Positions 1-8,438 of a DNA stretch of 64,000 nt are shown here, piece by piece. The DNA comes from Candidatus Sericytochromatia bacterium. GTDB taxonomy: Bacteria; Cyanobacteriota; Sericytochromatia; UBA7694. Numbering within the stretch: the first letter of the stretch is position 1; each line of letters opens with the position of its first letter. Position numbers and translations under genes: made by a program. A model generated the notes under the pieces. It saw nothing but the letters and a program-made list of their open reading frames with translations, had not been told where the DNA came from and ran no database searches. The stretch covers positions 115,676 to 179,675 of the forward strand of contig JADMKE010000004.1 of the NCBI GenBank assembly GCA_018780035.1, in the 5' to 3' direction.

Positions 1-2
1 AC

Positions 3-2138
3 GCCCTTTCCAATACCTTAAATCAAGCTGTGAATGCTGCAGAAGAGCCCGAAGAGTCGGATTCCCCAACCTCCGCTGATGCTTATTCTGCTGAAAGCCT
101 TGAAGCCTTGATGCACCATCCCCTGATGGACAAAGTTCTCAGCCAGATGTCGATGGAAGATGCCTTGGGCATTCGCGTTTTGCTCGGACAGGTTGATGCG
201 GATGACGCAGAAAATATTGTGGGTCTCTTAAACTCCGTCTCTTCCACCTCTGTTAAAAAAATTGAAGCCATTCTCAAAAATCTGAGTTCTGAAGACATTC
301 AAAAAGGCGTTGAGTTCTTCCAGGCCCTTTTTGCCCCCGATGACGACACGATTTTTGCTCAAAATGGCAATTTTGATGTCTTCTACAACAGCGCCAATGT
401 CCGCACTGTTTTGGGCGCTGATCTGGATGCCTTTATTGGAACGGCTTATCAGGTTACCCGCAAAGGGGGCGATTTTGGCTCCTTCATGCAAGCAGGAACC
501 GAGGTTTTACAAAAGGGCGATTATGATGATTTCCGCCGTTTCTTGCAGGTCAGCAGCCTGGTGGCCTTGCAAAATCAAAATCTCGAGAAGTTTTACGACT
601 TTGGCTCTCAAATTTTAGAGCAAAGCCCCAACGATTATGAAGGCAATGCTTTCCAAGTCTATATGACCGTGGCCCATGGCGGTTCTGTGGAAGACTTTAT
701 TGATATTGCCTCCAGCCTCGAAACAACAGGGTTTGAAGGTCGCAATAACTTGGTTGATCTGACCCGTGTGATTGTTGATTTCCGCAACAAAGGTTTAAAC
801 ACCCCTTTCCTCTTCCAGCAAATGGCCGCAGTGGCTAATTCTGGCGGCAATGTCCGTGAGTATATGAATGAATATATGCTCAAACAGGGAATGATGAGCA
901 CCAAACCCGATCCCCGTGCCAGCCAATTTGACCGCATCGAGCGGATTGATGGCGAACCCATGGTGATCAAAAAAGGCGAAAAAGCCGCGCTGTTTGCTCA
1001 GGCGATTAGTACCCAACATGGTTTATTGCCTGAAAGTGTGCTGTATTGGAGCTCTAAAGAAAAAGGCGCCATGGCCCAAGGCACAAGTTATCTCGACTTG
1101 TCCAAGCTGGGTGTCGGTGTTCACCACATCGCAGTTAAAATCGGCGGCTATGGTGGGGGCACAGATACGGCCATTAAAACCGTGATTGTTGAGCCTGCCG
1201 AAGGTCAAGAAGACACGACTGAAGAAACCACGCCCGTGACACAGCCTGGCCAAAATACCAATCAGGGTATTGTCTTGCCTGAAAGTGGCAAAATCCGGGT
1301 CACTGTGAAACAGGGGGCTGCGGGTCTACGCTCCGATTTGTATCTCCGTCAGAATGGCCAATCAGATTTGGTCGCTGAGCGCGCCAATAACAGTGCCAGT
1401 ACCACCACAATGGATAAACAATACAATGCTGGTGATCGCCTTGATTTGTTTATCAAAACCTTTAGAGGTGGTAGTAGCTACGAACACGGTACAGATACCG
1501 AAACCTATAACGGCCAGTCTTATGCCACCGTTGAACAGATTGGTGAAAATAAATGGCGGGTCTGTTTCGAAGATTTGCCCGGCCAATCTGCTGACTGGGA
1601 CTATAACGACGTCGTTGTTGAAGTGGAATTGCTCCCAGAGACGGCTGCCGCCGGTTCTGTTGATTCCGCTCCCGTGGCAACTGCTGTGAGCAAGGATGAG
1701 GCGATCCAAATGACCCAAGCGGCTCTCAGTGCTCTCCAGAGCAACGGCAAGGTGTTTGAAGAGTATGCCGCCCTTCTGAAAGAACGTTATTTTAAGGCCA
1801 TCGATGAACAAATTGGCTATAACCAAGATTATATGCGCCAATTGCGTGATTTTATGGCTGACCAGGATCAGCGTTCTGCAGAGTTACGGGCTTTCTTTGA
1901 ACAAACATTGCAAGCTTTAACCGGCAATACAGGCAGTTCTGCTCCTGATTCTGATGCTGGCTCTACGGGAGGTGTCCGCCGTGGCGGTTACACCGATTCT
2001 ACGCCAGTTTCAGAGCCTACGGCTTCTGTTCCACCTGCGACAGTTGCTCCCGCAGCCGATCCACAGCAACAGGCCCAAACTCAGCAGCCTATTGTGGAGC
2101 AAGCACCTGGTAGTGTCCGTCGTGGGGGCTATCAGTAG
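3..2138 (+). CDS. DUF4114 domain protein, 5' end probably outside the window
   Basis: The frame is open to the left edge of the window. The first in-frame start candidate is a GTG at 30 (702 aa) with no clear ribosome site, so the true start is probably upstream. About the first 300 residues look all-helical. Next comes an Ig-like beta stretch (about 310-400), then a DUF4114 domain (about 420-535) with its characteristic DWDYND motif at 522-527; this family is usually extracellular and thought to bind calcium. The last 110 residues are rich in Gln, Pro and Ser and carry the motif VRRGGY twice, at 649-654 and at 696-701 one residue before the stop. No signal peptide can be judged because the N-terminus is missing. 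A secreted or surface role is inferred from the domain. The gene ends just before a terminator. Confidence 0.7.
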   Translation, partial: ALSNTLNQAVNAAEEPEESDSPTSADAYSAESLEALMHHPLMDKVLSQMSMEDALGIRVLLGQVDADDAENIVGLLNSVSSTSVKKIEAILKNLSSEDIQKGVEFFQALFAPDDDTIFAQNGNFDVFYNSANVRTVLGADLDAFIGTAYQVTRKGGDFGSFMQAGTEVLQKGDYDDFRRFLQVSSLVALQNQNLEKFYDFGSQILEQSPNDYEGNAFQVYMTVAHGGSVEDFIDIASSLETTGFEGRNNLVDLTRVIVDFRNKGLNTPFLFQQMAAVANSGGNVREYMNEYMLKQGMMSTKPDPRASQFDRIERIDGEPMVIKKGEKAALFAQAISTQHGLLPESVLYWSSKEKGAMAQGTSYLDLSKLGVGVHHIAVKIGGYGGGTDTAIKTVIVEPAEGQEDTTEETTPVTQPGQNTNQGIVLPESGKIRVTVKQGAAGLRSDLYLRQNGQSDLVAERANNSASTTTMDKQYNAGDRLDLFIKTFRGGSSYEHGTDTETYNGQSYATVEQIGENKWRVCFEDLPGQSADWDYNDVVVEVELLPETAAAGSVDSAPVATAVSKDEAIQMTQAALSALQSNGKVFEEYAALLKERYFKAIDEQIGYNQDYMRQLRDFMADQDQRSAELRAFFEQTLQALTGNTGSSAPDSDAGSTGGVRRGGYTDSTPVSEPTASVPPATVAPAADPQQQAQTQQPIVEQAPGSVRRGGYQ

Positions 2139-2178
2139 CTTTTAACAAAGATGTAACGATCTAGGTACATAGCTTTGG

Positions 2179-2208
2179 CTCCCTGCCTTTTGGGGTGGGG
2201 AGTTTTTT
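2179..2208 (+). terminator. Rho-independent terminator after the DUF4114 gene
   Basis: CTCCC (2179-2183) pairs with GGGAG (2198-2202). Inner pairs with one G-T wobble extend the stem to about 9 bp around a TTTTGG loop. A T-run (2203-2208) follows. It lies 40 bp after the stop codon at 2138. Confidence 0.75.
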
Positions 2209-2225
2209 CTTTGTCTGATTGACTG

Positions 2226-2234
2226 TGTTAGAAT
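2226..2234 (+). promoter_or_regulatory. Possible extended -10 promoter for wecB
   Basis: TGTTAGAAT matches the extended -10 form TGnTATAAT with one change in the hexamer. It sits 18 bp before the wecB ATG. No good -35 is present at the right distance, and no strong ribosome site lies between it and the ATG. The call is weak. Confidence 0.3.
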
Positions 2235-2252
2235 AATTCGAAGTACTAGCTT

Positions 2253-3323
2253 ATGAAAATCATCACGGTTATCGGGGCCCGGCCTCAATTTATTAAAGCA
2301 GCAGTGGTTTCACGGGCCCTTAAAAACAAAGGCCATCAAGAAATTGTGGTTCATACAGGCCAGCATTATGATGCCAGAATGTCTGATATCTTTTTCAAAG
2401 AACTGGATTTGCCTTTGCCTCATTATCATTTGGGTATTGGTGGCGTCAGTCATGGAGCTATGACTGGGCGAATGTTAGAAGCTATTGAGACCCTCTTGCT
2501 AACTGAAAAACCAGATTATATGCTGGTATATGGAGATACCAACTCCACTTTGGCGGGAGCTTTGGCCGCATCCAAACTCCATATTCCGATTGCCCATGTA
2601 GAGGCCGGAATGCGTTCCTTTAACAGCCAGATGCCAGAGGAGATCAACCGCGTTTTGGTTGATCATCTCTCTCAGCTTTTGTTTGTAACCAGCGAGGGTC
2701 CAATCGCCCTATTGGCAAAGGAGGGAATTCTCAAAGGTATTCATTGTGTGGGAGATGTCATGTATGATGCCGTCTTGGCTTTTTCTTCAAGAGCCACTGA
2801 AGGTGACCTGTTTGCTAAATGGGGCCTTTCAACCAAAGCCTTCGGATTGGTGACGCTTCACCGTGCGGAAAATACGGATGATCCACTCCAATTGCAAATC
2901 TGGCTCGATCAATTGGAATTACTCAGCCAGAAACTCAAACTGATTTTTCCCGTTCACCCCCGGACAGCAATGGCGATTCAAAAGTCTGTTCCCGATTGGA
3001 GGCCACCGCAGATTAAGTGCATTGAACCACTGGGTTATTTTGATATGCTTTTATTGCAAAGGCATGCCGCACTTGTTCTCACAGACAGTGGTGGAATGCA
3101 GAAAGAAGCTTTGTATCTCAATACCCCCTGTCTTACCTTGCGCAAGGAAACCGAGTGGGTCGAAACCGTTGCTGCGGGGTGGAATCAATTGCTGGGAGAA
3201 CATCCAGAAAAGCTGGTGGCCAATGCTGACGTTATGTTGAAGACACTTACTCTGAAAACGGCTCCACAGCTTTATGGTGATGGACATGCTGCAGAAAAAA
3301 TAGCTGATTTATTGGCTTTATGA
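2253..3323 (+). CDS. wecB: UDP-N-acetylglucosamine 2-epimerase (non-hydrolysing)
   Basis: The 356-aa protein matches the WecB/NeuC-type epimerase family along its whole length. This enzyme interconverts UDP-GlcNAc and UDP-ManNAc in the cytoplasm and supplies ManNAc-type sugars for surface polysaccharides. Visible family motifs are GARPQFIK at 8-15, GDTNSTLAGA around 94-103, HVEAGMRS around 115-122, PEEINRV around 128-134, and a C-terminal DSGGMQKEA nucleotide-binding segment. The length is typical of the non-hydrolysing bacterial form. The following glycosyltransferase starts inside its last codons (ATGA overlap), so the two are co-transcribed and probably translationally coupled. The family assignment is firm. 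The end product of the pathway is not determined. Confidence 0.93.
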   Translation: MKIITVIGARPQFIKAAVVSRALKNKGHQEIVVHTGQHYDARMSDIFFKELDLPLPHYHLGIGGVSHGAMTGRMLEAIETLLLTEKPDYMLVYGDTNSTLAGALAASKLHIPIAHVEAGMRSFNSQMPEEINRVLVDHLSQLLFVTSEGPIALLAKEGILKGIHCVGDVMYDAVLAFSSRATEGDLFAKWGLSTKAFGLVTLHRAENTDDPLQLQIWLDQLELLSQKLKLIFPVHPRTAMAIQKSVPDWRPPQIKCIEPLGYFDMLLLQRHAALVLTDSGGMQKEALYLNTPCLTLRKETEWVETVAAGWNQLLGEHPEKLVANADVMLKTLTLKTAPQLYGDGHAAEKIADLLAL

Positions 3324-4348
3324 AACGTCCGCAGATTCTGATGTTGGGGCAATACCCTCTGGATAAGCTGGATGCAGCTCCTAAAATTAGAACCTATTAT
3401 CTTTGGCAGGCCTTGGAAAAGTATGCTGAAGTGACATTTATTACTGGAACACGTCAGAGCCGCCGATGGCCTTTATTGAAATTAATCGCGGCAGGAAATC
3501 TGAAGCGCTTTGAGGCGGTGTATCTAGAAGCAGCCACATCCACAAGTATGGAAACAGATCTCCTTTTACTTGTTTTGTTAAAATTAGCAGGGATTCCCAT
3601 CGGCATTTATATTCGAGATGCTTACCCACTCTTTGGTTTGACCCTCGTGAGAAATCCCAAAGAGTGGCTTTTGAATAAATCTTGGTTTATTTCCCAGTGG
3701 GCGTATCAATGCCTTGCCGATATTTTATTTTTTCCCACCCAAAGCTTGGCCAACTGCTTTGACTTTAAGGAAAAAAAACTTTTGCCCCCCGCGACGCGTA
3801 TGGGGTTGGTTTCGGAGGTTTTTCCTGGACCTTTTGACACTTTATTGTATGCAGGGCATCTTTCTGACGAGAATGGTTGGCCACTGCTAAAAGCCGCCAT
3901 GAAGCTCATCCATGCCAAAAATCCTCAGATTAGACTTTTGGCTCTCACGCCGACTGTGACTTCAGAGGAGTATCCTTGGTTGTACGTTCGCAGAGGTGTT
4001 TTGGAAGATATTTTAGCTGATTTGCCCCGGATTGCTGCAGCTCTGATTCCACGTCCACTCACGAATTATAACCATTTGGCAATTCCCGTTAAGCTGATGG
4101 ATTATCTTTCTTTGGGTTTGCCGATTGTTTCAACGGATTGTAAAGAAATGGCGACGCTGATAAACGAGCATGATTTGGGCTGGGTTGTTTCTTTTGTTCC
4201 TGAGGACTTTGCTTTGGCCTGTTTAGATATTTTGGGCGATATCGGGCAACGCACTATTTTTTCTCAACAAAGCGTGAAGTTCATTCAAGTAAATAGGTGG
4301 GAGGACCGTGCAGAAGTTATTTTAACCACCTTACTCAAGTCAATTTGA
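3320..4348 (+). CDS. Glycosyltransferase, GT4/GT1-like
   Basis: This 342-aa protein starts at the ATG that overlaps the wecB stop by 4 bp. It has the two-Rossmann-lobe pattern of GT-B glycosyltransferases. The N-terminal LGQYPLDKLDAAPKIRTYYL segment is an acceptor-side motif. The C-terminal LMDYLSLGLPIVSTD segment corresponds to the family's nucleotide-sugar-binding E/D-x7-E region, where the usual EAMA-like block is replaced by MDYLSLG. There is no membrane segment. Placed after wecB, it probably transfers a sugar during O-antigen or capsule assembly. The donor and acceptor cannot be told from sequence. Its 3' end overlaps the convergent asnB gene by 9 bp. Confidence 0.8.
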   Translation: MKRPQILMLGQYPLDKLDAAPKIRTYYLWQALEKYAEVTFITGTRQSRRWPLLKLIAAGNLKRFEAVYLEAATSTSMETDLLLLVLLKLAGIPIGIYIRDAYPLFGLTLVRNPKEWLLNKSWFISQWAYQCLADILFFPTQSLANCFDFKEKKLLPPATRMGLVSEVFPGPFDTLLYAGHLSDENGWPLLKAAMKLIHAKNPQIRLLALTPTVTSEEYPWLYVRRGVLEDILADLPRIAAALIPRPLTNYNHLAIPVKLMDYLSLGLPIVSTDCKEMATLINEHDLGWVVSFVPEDFALACLDILGDIGQRTIFSQQSVKFIQVNRWEDRAEVILTTLLKSI

Positions 4349-6205
4349 TTGGACTTCTTGGATCCATAATTCCATTGATATATACCGCCAGAGAGAGGGC
4401 AGAATCGTTAGATCGCCTTTTTTGATATAGTCTTGGTAAGACTTTAATATTTTTTTTCCATTCCAATAAGCCCTTTGTTGGAATTGTCTATCGTGAAGAA
4501 TTTCGAAGATAAAAGGGGCTAACTCTTTTTTATACCATTGTTCCTGAGGAGTTACGAATCCCATTTTATCTTGCCGCCATCTGATTCTTTCAGGCAAAAT
4601 GCCTGCCATGGCTTTGCGGAAAATCCACTTGCTCCAACCTTGGTGAATGATATACGTATCAGGCAAAGAAAAAACAAACTCCACCAGACGATGATCCAAA
4701 AAAGGAACTCTTGATTCAATAGAGAAAGCCATTGAGTTTCTGTCTTCATAGCGTAAAAGTGTGGGTAATCGATTTTTTAGTTCAAAATAAAGCTCGTTTT
4801 TGAGCGATTTATTGTATTTGTTCTCTTTTTCCTGATGGAAATTATAATTTATGAATTCTGATTCAAATTCGTTTGCAAGTAGCCGATGGGAGGCTAATCT
4901 GTTTTTCAAGTCTTTGAATTTTGGCGGCAAGAGACCACTGACAATTCGTTTGGCGGTTGTATAAGGACCATATTTATTCAGACTTGCACGTATTTCTGGG
5001 CCGAGACTTTGCCAATCTTGATTCCTGAGTAGTTCTAACCAAAAAAGACTGTCATAGCCATAACCAGCCAATAACTCGTCGGCTCCTTGTCCATCCAATA
5101 AAACAGACACACCTCGTTCTTGGACTTTTTTCATAACAGACCATTGAGCAAAGATGCTAAGGCTGGTAAAGGGCTCATCCTGTGCCCGAACCAATAGAGA
5201 TAGGTCTTGTAAAAATTGTGCAGGACTGGGAAATACATAATTTTTTTTTGCCCCTGTTTGTTGAATGACGGTTTCGATAAATTCTCTTTCATCGTATTTT
5301 TTTTCTTCAAAACAGGAAGAAAAGGTTTCTTGTTGATACAGGTCGCTGGGGAATCTTTGACTCAGTTGATGGGCAATACATACAAGTGCTGATGAATCCA
5401 GCCCCCCACTCAGACAAGTCCCAATGGGGACGTCGCTGCGCATTGTTAACCGAACACTGTCGATTAATAATGCTTCAAATTTTTCTGCGGCAGATTTTAT
5501 TGTGATTGGAGGCTGTTCATTGTATGAATGTAAATCCCAATAACATTTTTCGAATATTCCGCTCTGATTGACCTGGAGATAATGGCCCGGTTTGAGTTGA
5601 CGAATATCTGAAAAAAACGATTCTGAACCTATATTGCTCTGACCAAATTTTAAAAAACGGTAGGCAACAAAAGGATCAAGGTTTTTGCTGATATCGGGAT
5701 GTTTTAATAATGCTTTGATTTCGGATGCAAAGATAAAACGATCGCGATGATAAACATAATAAAAAGGTTTAATCCCAAAACGGTCTCGACTACAAAAGAG
5801 GGTCTGCTTGGCTTGATCCCAGATCGCAAATGCCCACATGCCATTGAATTTAGATTGACACTCAGGGCCATAAGCTTGGTATGCTGCCAAGATTACTTCG
5901 GTATCTGTCCCTGTTTTGAAGGTATATCCCAAACTTTTCAAGTCAGTTTTTAGTTCCAGATAATTATAGATTTCGCCATTGTAAACAATCCAGAGATTTT
6001 GGTCGGAGCTAGCCATCGGTTGATGTCCTGCTGATGACAGATCAATAATCGATAAGCGTCGATGTCCAAGAGCCACAGGGCCCTGTACCAATGTTCCTCC
6101 ATCATCCGGGCCACGATGCACAAGTGCGAGATTCATGCTTGCTAAAATGTGAACAGGGGGAAGATTTGGGGGGGATAATTCAAAGATGCCACAAATACCG
6201 CACAC
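4340..6205 (-). CDS. asnB: Asparagine synthetase B, glutamine-hydrolysing (copy 1)
   Basis: I place the start at the GTG at 6205, not at the longer open frame up to 6304. From 6205 the protein begins V(M)-CGICGIF, which puts the Ntn-hydrolase nucleophile Cys at position 2, where this family must have it after Met removal. A TAGGA ribosome site lies upstream. The product is 621 aa: a class II glutaminase domain (1 to about 210, with HRGPDDGG and the LSIIDLS stretch) followed by an AsnB synthetase domain with the ATP-pyrophosphatase loop LSGGLDSS. It is divergent from the glycosyltransferase at 6408 and lies between sugar genes. AsnB paralogues in such loci often amidate sugar acids or modify polysaccharide precursors rather than make free Asn, so the substrate is uncertain. 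Confidence 0.9.
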   Translation of the reverse strand: MCGICGIFELSPPNLPPVHILASMNLALVHRGPDDGGTLVQGPVALGHRRLSIIDLSSAGHQPMASSDQNLWIVYNGEIYNYLELKTDLKSLGYTFKTGTDTEVILAAYQAYGPECQSKFNGMWAFAIWDQAKQTLFCSRDRFGIKPFYYVYHRDRFIFASEIKALLKHPDISKNLDPFVAYRFLKFGQSNIGSESFFSDIRQLKPGHYLQVNQSGIFEKCYWDLHSYNEQPPITIKSAAEKFEALLIDSVRLTMRSDVPIGTCLSGGLDSSALVCIAHQLSQRFPSDLYQQETFSSCFEEKKYDEREFIETVIQQTGAKKNYVFPSPAQFLQDLSLLVRAQDEPFTSLSIFAQWSVMKKVQERGVSVLLDGQGADELLAGYGYDSLFWLELLRNQDWQSLGPEIRASLNKYGPYTTAKRIVSGLLPPKFKDLKNRLASHRLLANEFESEFINYNFHQEKENKYNKSLKNELYFELKNRLPTLLRYEDRNSMAFSIESRVPFLDHRLVEFVFSLPDTYIIHQGWSKWIFRKAMAGILPERIRWRQDKMGFVTPQEQWYKKELAPFIFEILHDRQFQQRAYWNGKKILKSYQDYIKKGDLTILPSLWRYISMELWIQEVQSN

Positions 6206-6407
6206 TTGCAGATGTCCTACTTTCTCACGTGTCGGGGTCTGGTTCTTCTGAACAGTTCTTTTTAATCTACCATAAATGGAGCTTTGTATGAGAAACTGAG
6301 CCACCGTTCTCTACTTGAATCAGCTTAAGTTCTTCGCAAATTGGGAAGAACAATACTAACTGAATTTTTTTATTATCATTTTTAGACGTTCACCAGGAAA
6401 AGAGAGC

Positions 6408-7484
6408 ATGAAAGTAATACATTTGCCGACGGCTGTAGGAGGGAATGCAAGTGGCTTGGCAAGGGCGGAACGGCAATTGGGACTTCAATCTGATGTTCTG
6501 ATTTTGTCTGAAGGATTCAAATACCCCGCAGACAAAGTCTTGTTTAACCACCCCATAAATACGCCTTTGCGAAAGGTAACGAGTCTTTGGCCTCGTTTAA
6601 GAGAAATGATCTTACTGGCCGATGAATACGATGTTTTTCATTTTAATTTTGGAACGAGTTTAATTGACCATCCCAATTGGGGCTTACCGCTTGCCGATCT
6701 AGCCTATTTTTCGAAAAAAGGCAAAATTATCGTCACCTATAATGGCTGTGATGCCAGACAAAAATTTCCTACCATGCAACGCACCACAATTGCAGCTTGT
6801 CACGATTCTGCATGTTATGGCGGAGGTTGTAATAGTGGGGAAATCGATAGAGAACGAAGGAAAAAAATCCAATTGTTTTCGAAATATGCTGATGCTATTT
6901 TTGCTTTAAACCCAGATCTTTTGTATTTTTTGCCTGAAAAAAGCAAATTCTTGCCCTATACTATTTCTCGTTGGAACGATATAGAAATACAACCTTACTT
7001 TCAGCACTCAGGAAAAATTCAAATTGTACATGCCCCAACCAACCGTATTGCTAAGGGCTCTGCTTATATCTTGGCTGCGTTGGATAGGTTGAAACAAAGC
7101 CATGGAGAGCAATTTGAACTGAGAATCATTGAAAATAAATCACATGCAGAGGCTTTGGCTATTTATCAGCAGGCGGATTTAATTATTGATCAGGTTCTAA
7201 TTGGTTGGTATGGGGCTTTTGCCGTAGAATGTATGAAAATGGGTAAGCCTGTAATGGTCTATATTCGCGAAGAAGATTTACATTTTATTCCAGAGCAAAT
7301 GGCAAAATCGTGTTTAGATGCTTTTATTCGTGTAACCCCAGAAACAATTTATGCTAAATTGGTTGAAATAGTTGAAAATAATGAGATGTTATTGAATTTT
7401 CGAAAGAAAGGTTTAGAGTATGTCTTGAAGTGGCATGACCCTCTTTCTGTGGCCAAAATAACAAATAAGGTATATTTAGGTTGA
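6408..7484 (+). CDS. Glycosyltransferase family 1-like protein with a cysteine cluster
   Basis: This 358-aa protein starts at ATG 6408 after an AGGAAAAGAGAG ribosome site. The sequence has a GT-B feel: MKVIHLPTAVGGNASGLARAE at the N-terminus and an AVECMKMGKPVMVY donor-site block near 270. Cysteines at 114, 131, 136 and 141 (CHDSACYGGGC and the preceding NGCD) lie close together in the linker region and could bind a metal or form disulfides. I do not recognise a named subfamily. It is in the polysaccharide region and followed by an epimerase gene 42 bp downstream, probably in one operon. The donor and acceptor are unknown. Confidence 0.7.
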   Translation: MKVIHLPTAVGGNASGLARAERQLGLQSDVLILSEGFKYPADKVLFNHPINTPLRKVTSLWPRLREMILLADEYDVFHFNFGTSLIDHPNWGLPLADLAYFSKKGKIIVTYNGCDARQKFPTMQRTTIAACHDSACYGGGCNSGEIDRERRKKIQLFSKYADAIFALNPDLLYFLPEKSKFLPYTISRWNDIEIQPYFQHSGKIQIVHAPTNRIAKGSAYILAALDRLKQSHGEQFELRIIENKSHAEALAIYQQADLIIDQVLIGWYGAFAVECMKMGKPVMVYIREEDLHFIPEQMAKSCLDAFIRVTPETIYAKLVEIVENNEMLLNFRKKGLEYVLKWHDPLSVAKITNKVYLG

Positions 7485-7526
7485 TATATTAAATTATTTT
7501 CGATAAAATAAAAAAATGGTAAAAAG

Positions 7527-8438
7527 ATGAAGAGTGATAATCAGTTGACTCAAAGTATATTGTTGACAGGGGCAACGGGTTTAATCGGTAGCCATCTTGT
7601 TCCTGCTCTAGATGATCATTCCCTACTGGTGTATTTGGGTCGTTCTGCTCACGCCCACCGCCCCTCAGCTTTTGTTCCTACTGATCTTTCGACAGATTGG
7701 GACACAGCTATTTTACCTCCTAAAATTGACAATATTGTTTATTTGGCTCAATCTGATTATTTTCGAGATTTTCCAGATAAAGCGAAAGATATTTTTGCTG
7801 TTAATACCAGCAGTGTCTTAAAACTACTCGAATATGCCCGTCAGGCCGGAGCTCAAAGGTTTATTTACGCCTCTTCCGGCGGGGTTTATGGACCGAGCAA
7901 TACGGCTTTAAATGAAGAAAGTCATTTGGCTCTCCGAGACAATTTGGGCTTCTATTTAAGCACAAAACTTTGTTCTGAAGCCTTGCTTGAGAATTACGCT
8001 GCTTATATGCAGATTATTATTTTGCGTTTTTTCTTTGTCTATGGCCCTGGTCAGCGTAAGGACATGTTAATTCCCCGTTTAATTCAACGAGTCCATCAAG
8101 AACTGCCACTTTTACTGCAAGGAGAAGATGGTTTGTCTTTGAACCCGATTTATGTGGTGGATGCTGTGAGTGCGATTAAACAGGCTTTGCAATTGACTGG
8201 GAACCACAAAATTAATATTGGCGGACCTGATGTTTTAAACTTGCGTCAGTTAGGAGTTGAAATAGCGAATCAATTGGGTAAAAAGCCCTTTTTTAAATTT
8301 GAAAATCAAGAAGCTTCACATTTAATTGCAGATATTACCCGAATGAAAGAATTATTGGGTGCTCCAATTACTTCTTTTTCAAAAGGACTTAGCAATATGA
8401 ATATGGCTAAAAATGCAGGCCCTTTTAATGGCCCTTGA
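7527..8438 (+). CDS. NAD-dependent epimerase/dehydratase (extended SDR)
   Basis: The 303-aa protein is an extended short-chain dehydrogenase. It has the nucleotide-binding GATGLIGSH at about 14-22, the YASSGGVYG segment carrying the catalytic Ser, and the YLSTK catalytic Tyr/Lys pair. These enzymes act on NDP-sugars as 4-epimerases, 4,6-dehydratases or reductases. Start ATG 7527 is chosen because the ATG 12 bp upstream runs straight into a TGA. The gene follows the glycosyltransferase at 6408 and converges with, and overlaps by 14 bp, the flippase gene. The sugar substrate is not predictable. Confidence 0.8.
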   Translation: MKSDNQLTQSILLTGATGLIGSHLVPALDDHSLLVYLGRSAHAHRPSAFVPTDLSTDWDTAILPPKIDNIVYLAQSDYFRDFPDKAKDIFAVNTSSVLKLLEYARQAGAQRFIYASSGGVYGPSNTALNEESHLALRDNLGFYLSTKLCSEALLENYAAYMQIIILRFFFVYGPGQRKDMLIPRLIQRVHQELPLLLQGEDGLSLNPIYVVDAVSAIKQALQLTGNHKINIGGPDVLNLRQLGVEIANQLGKKPFFKFENQEASHLIADITRMKELLGAPITSFSKGLSNMNMAKNAGPFNGP

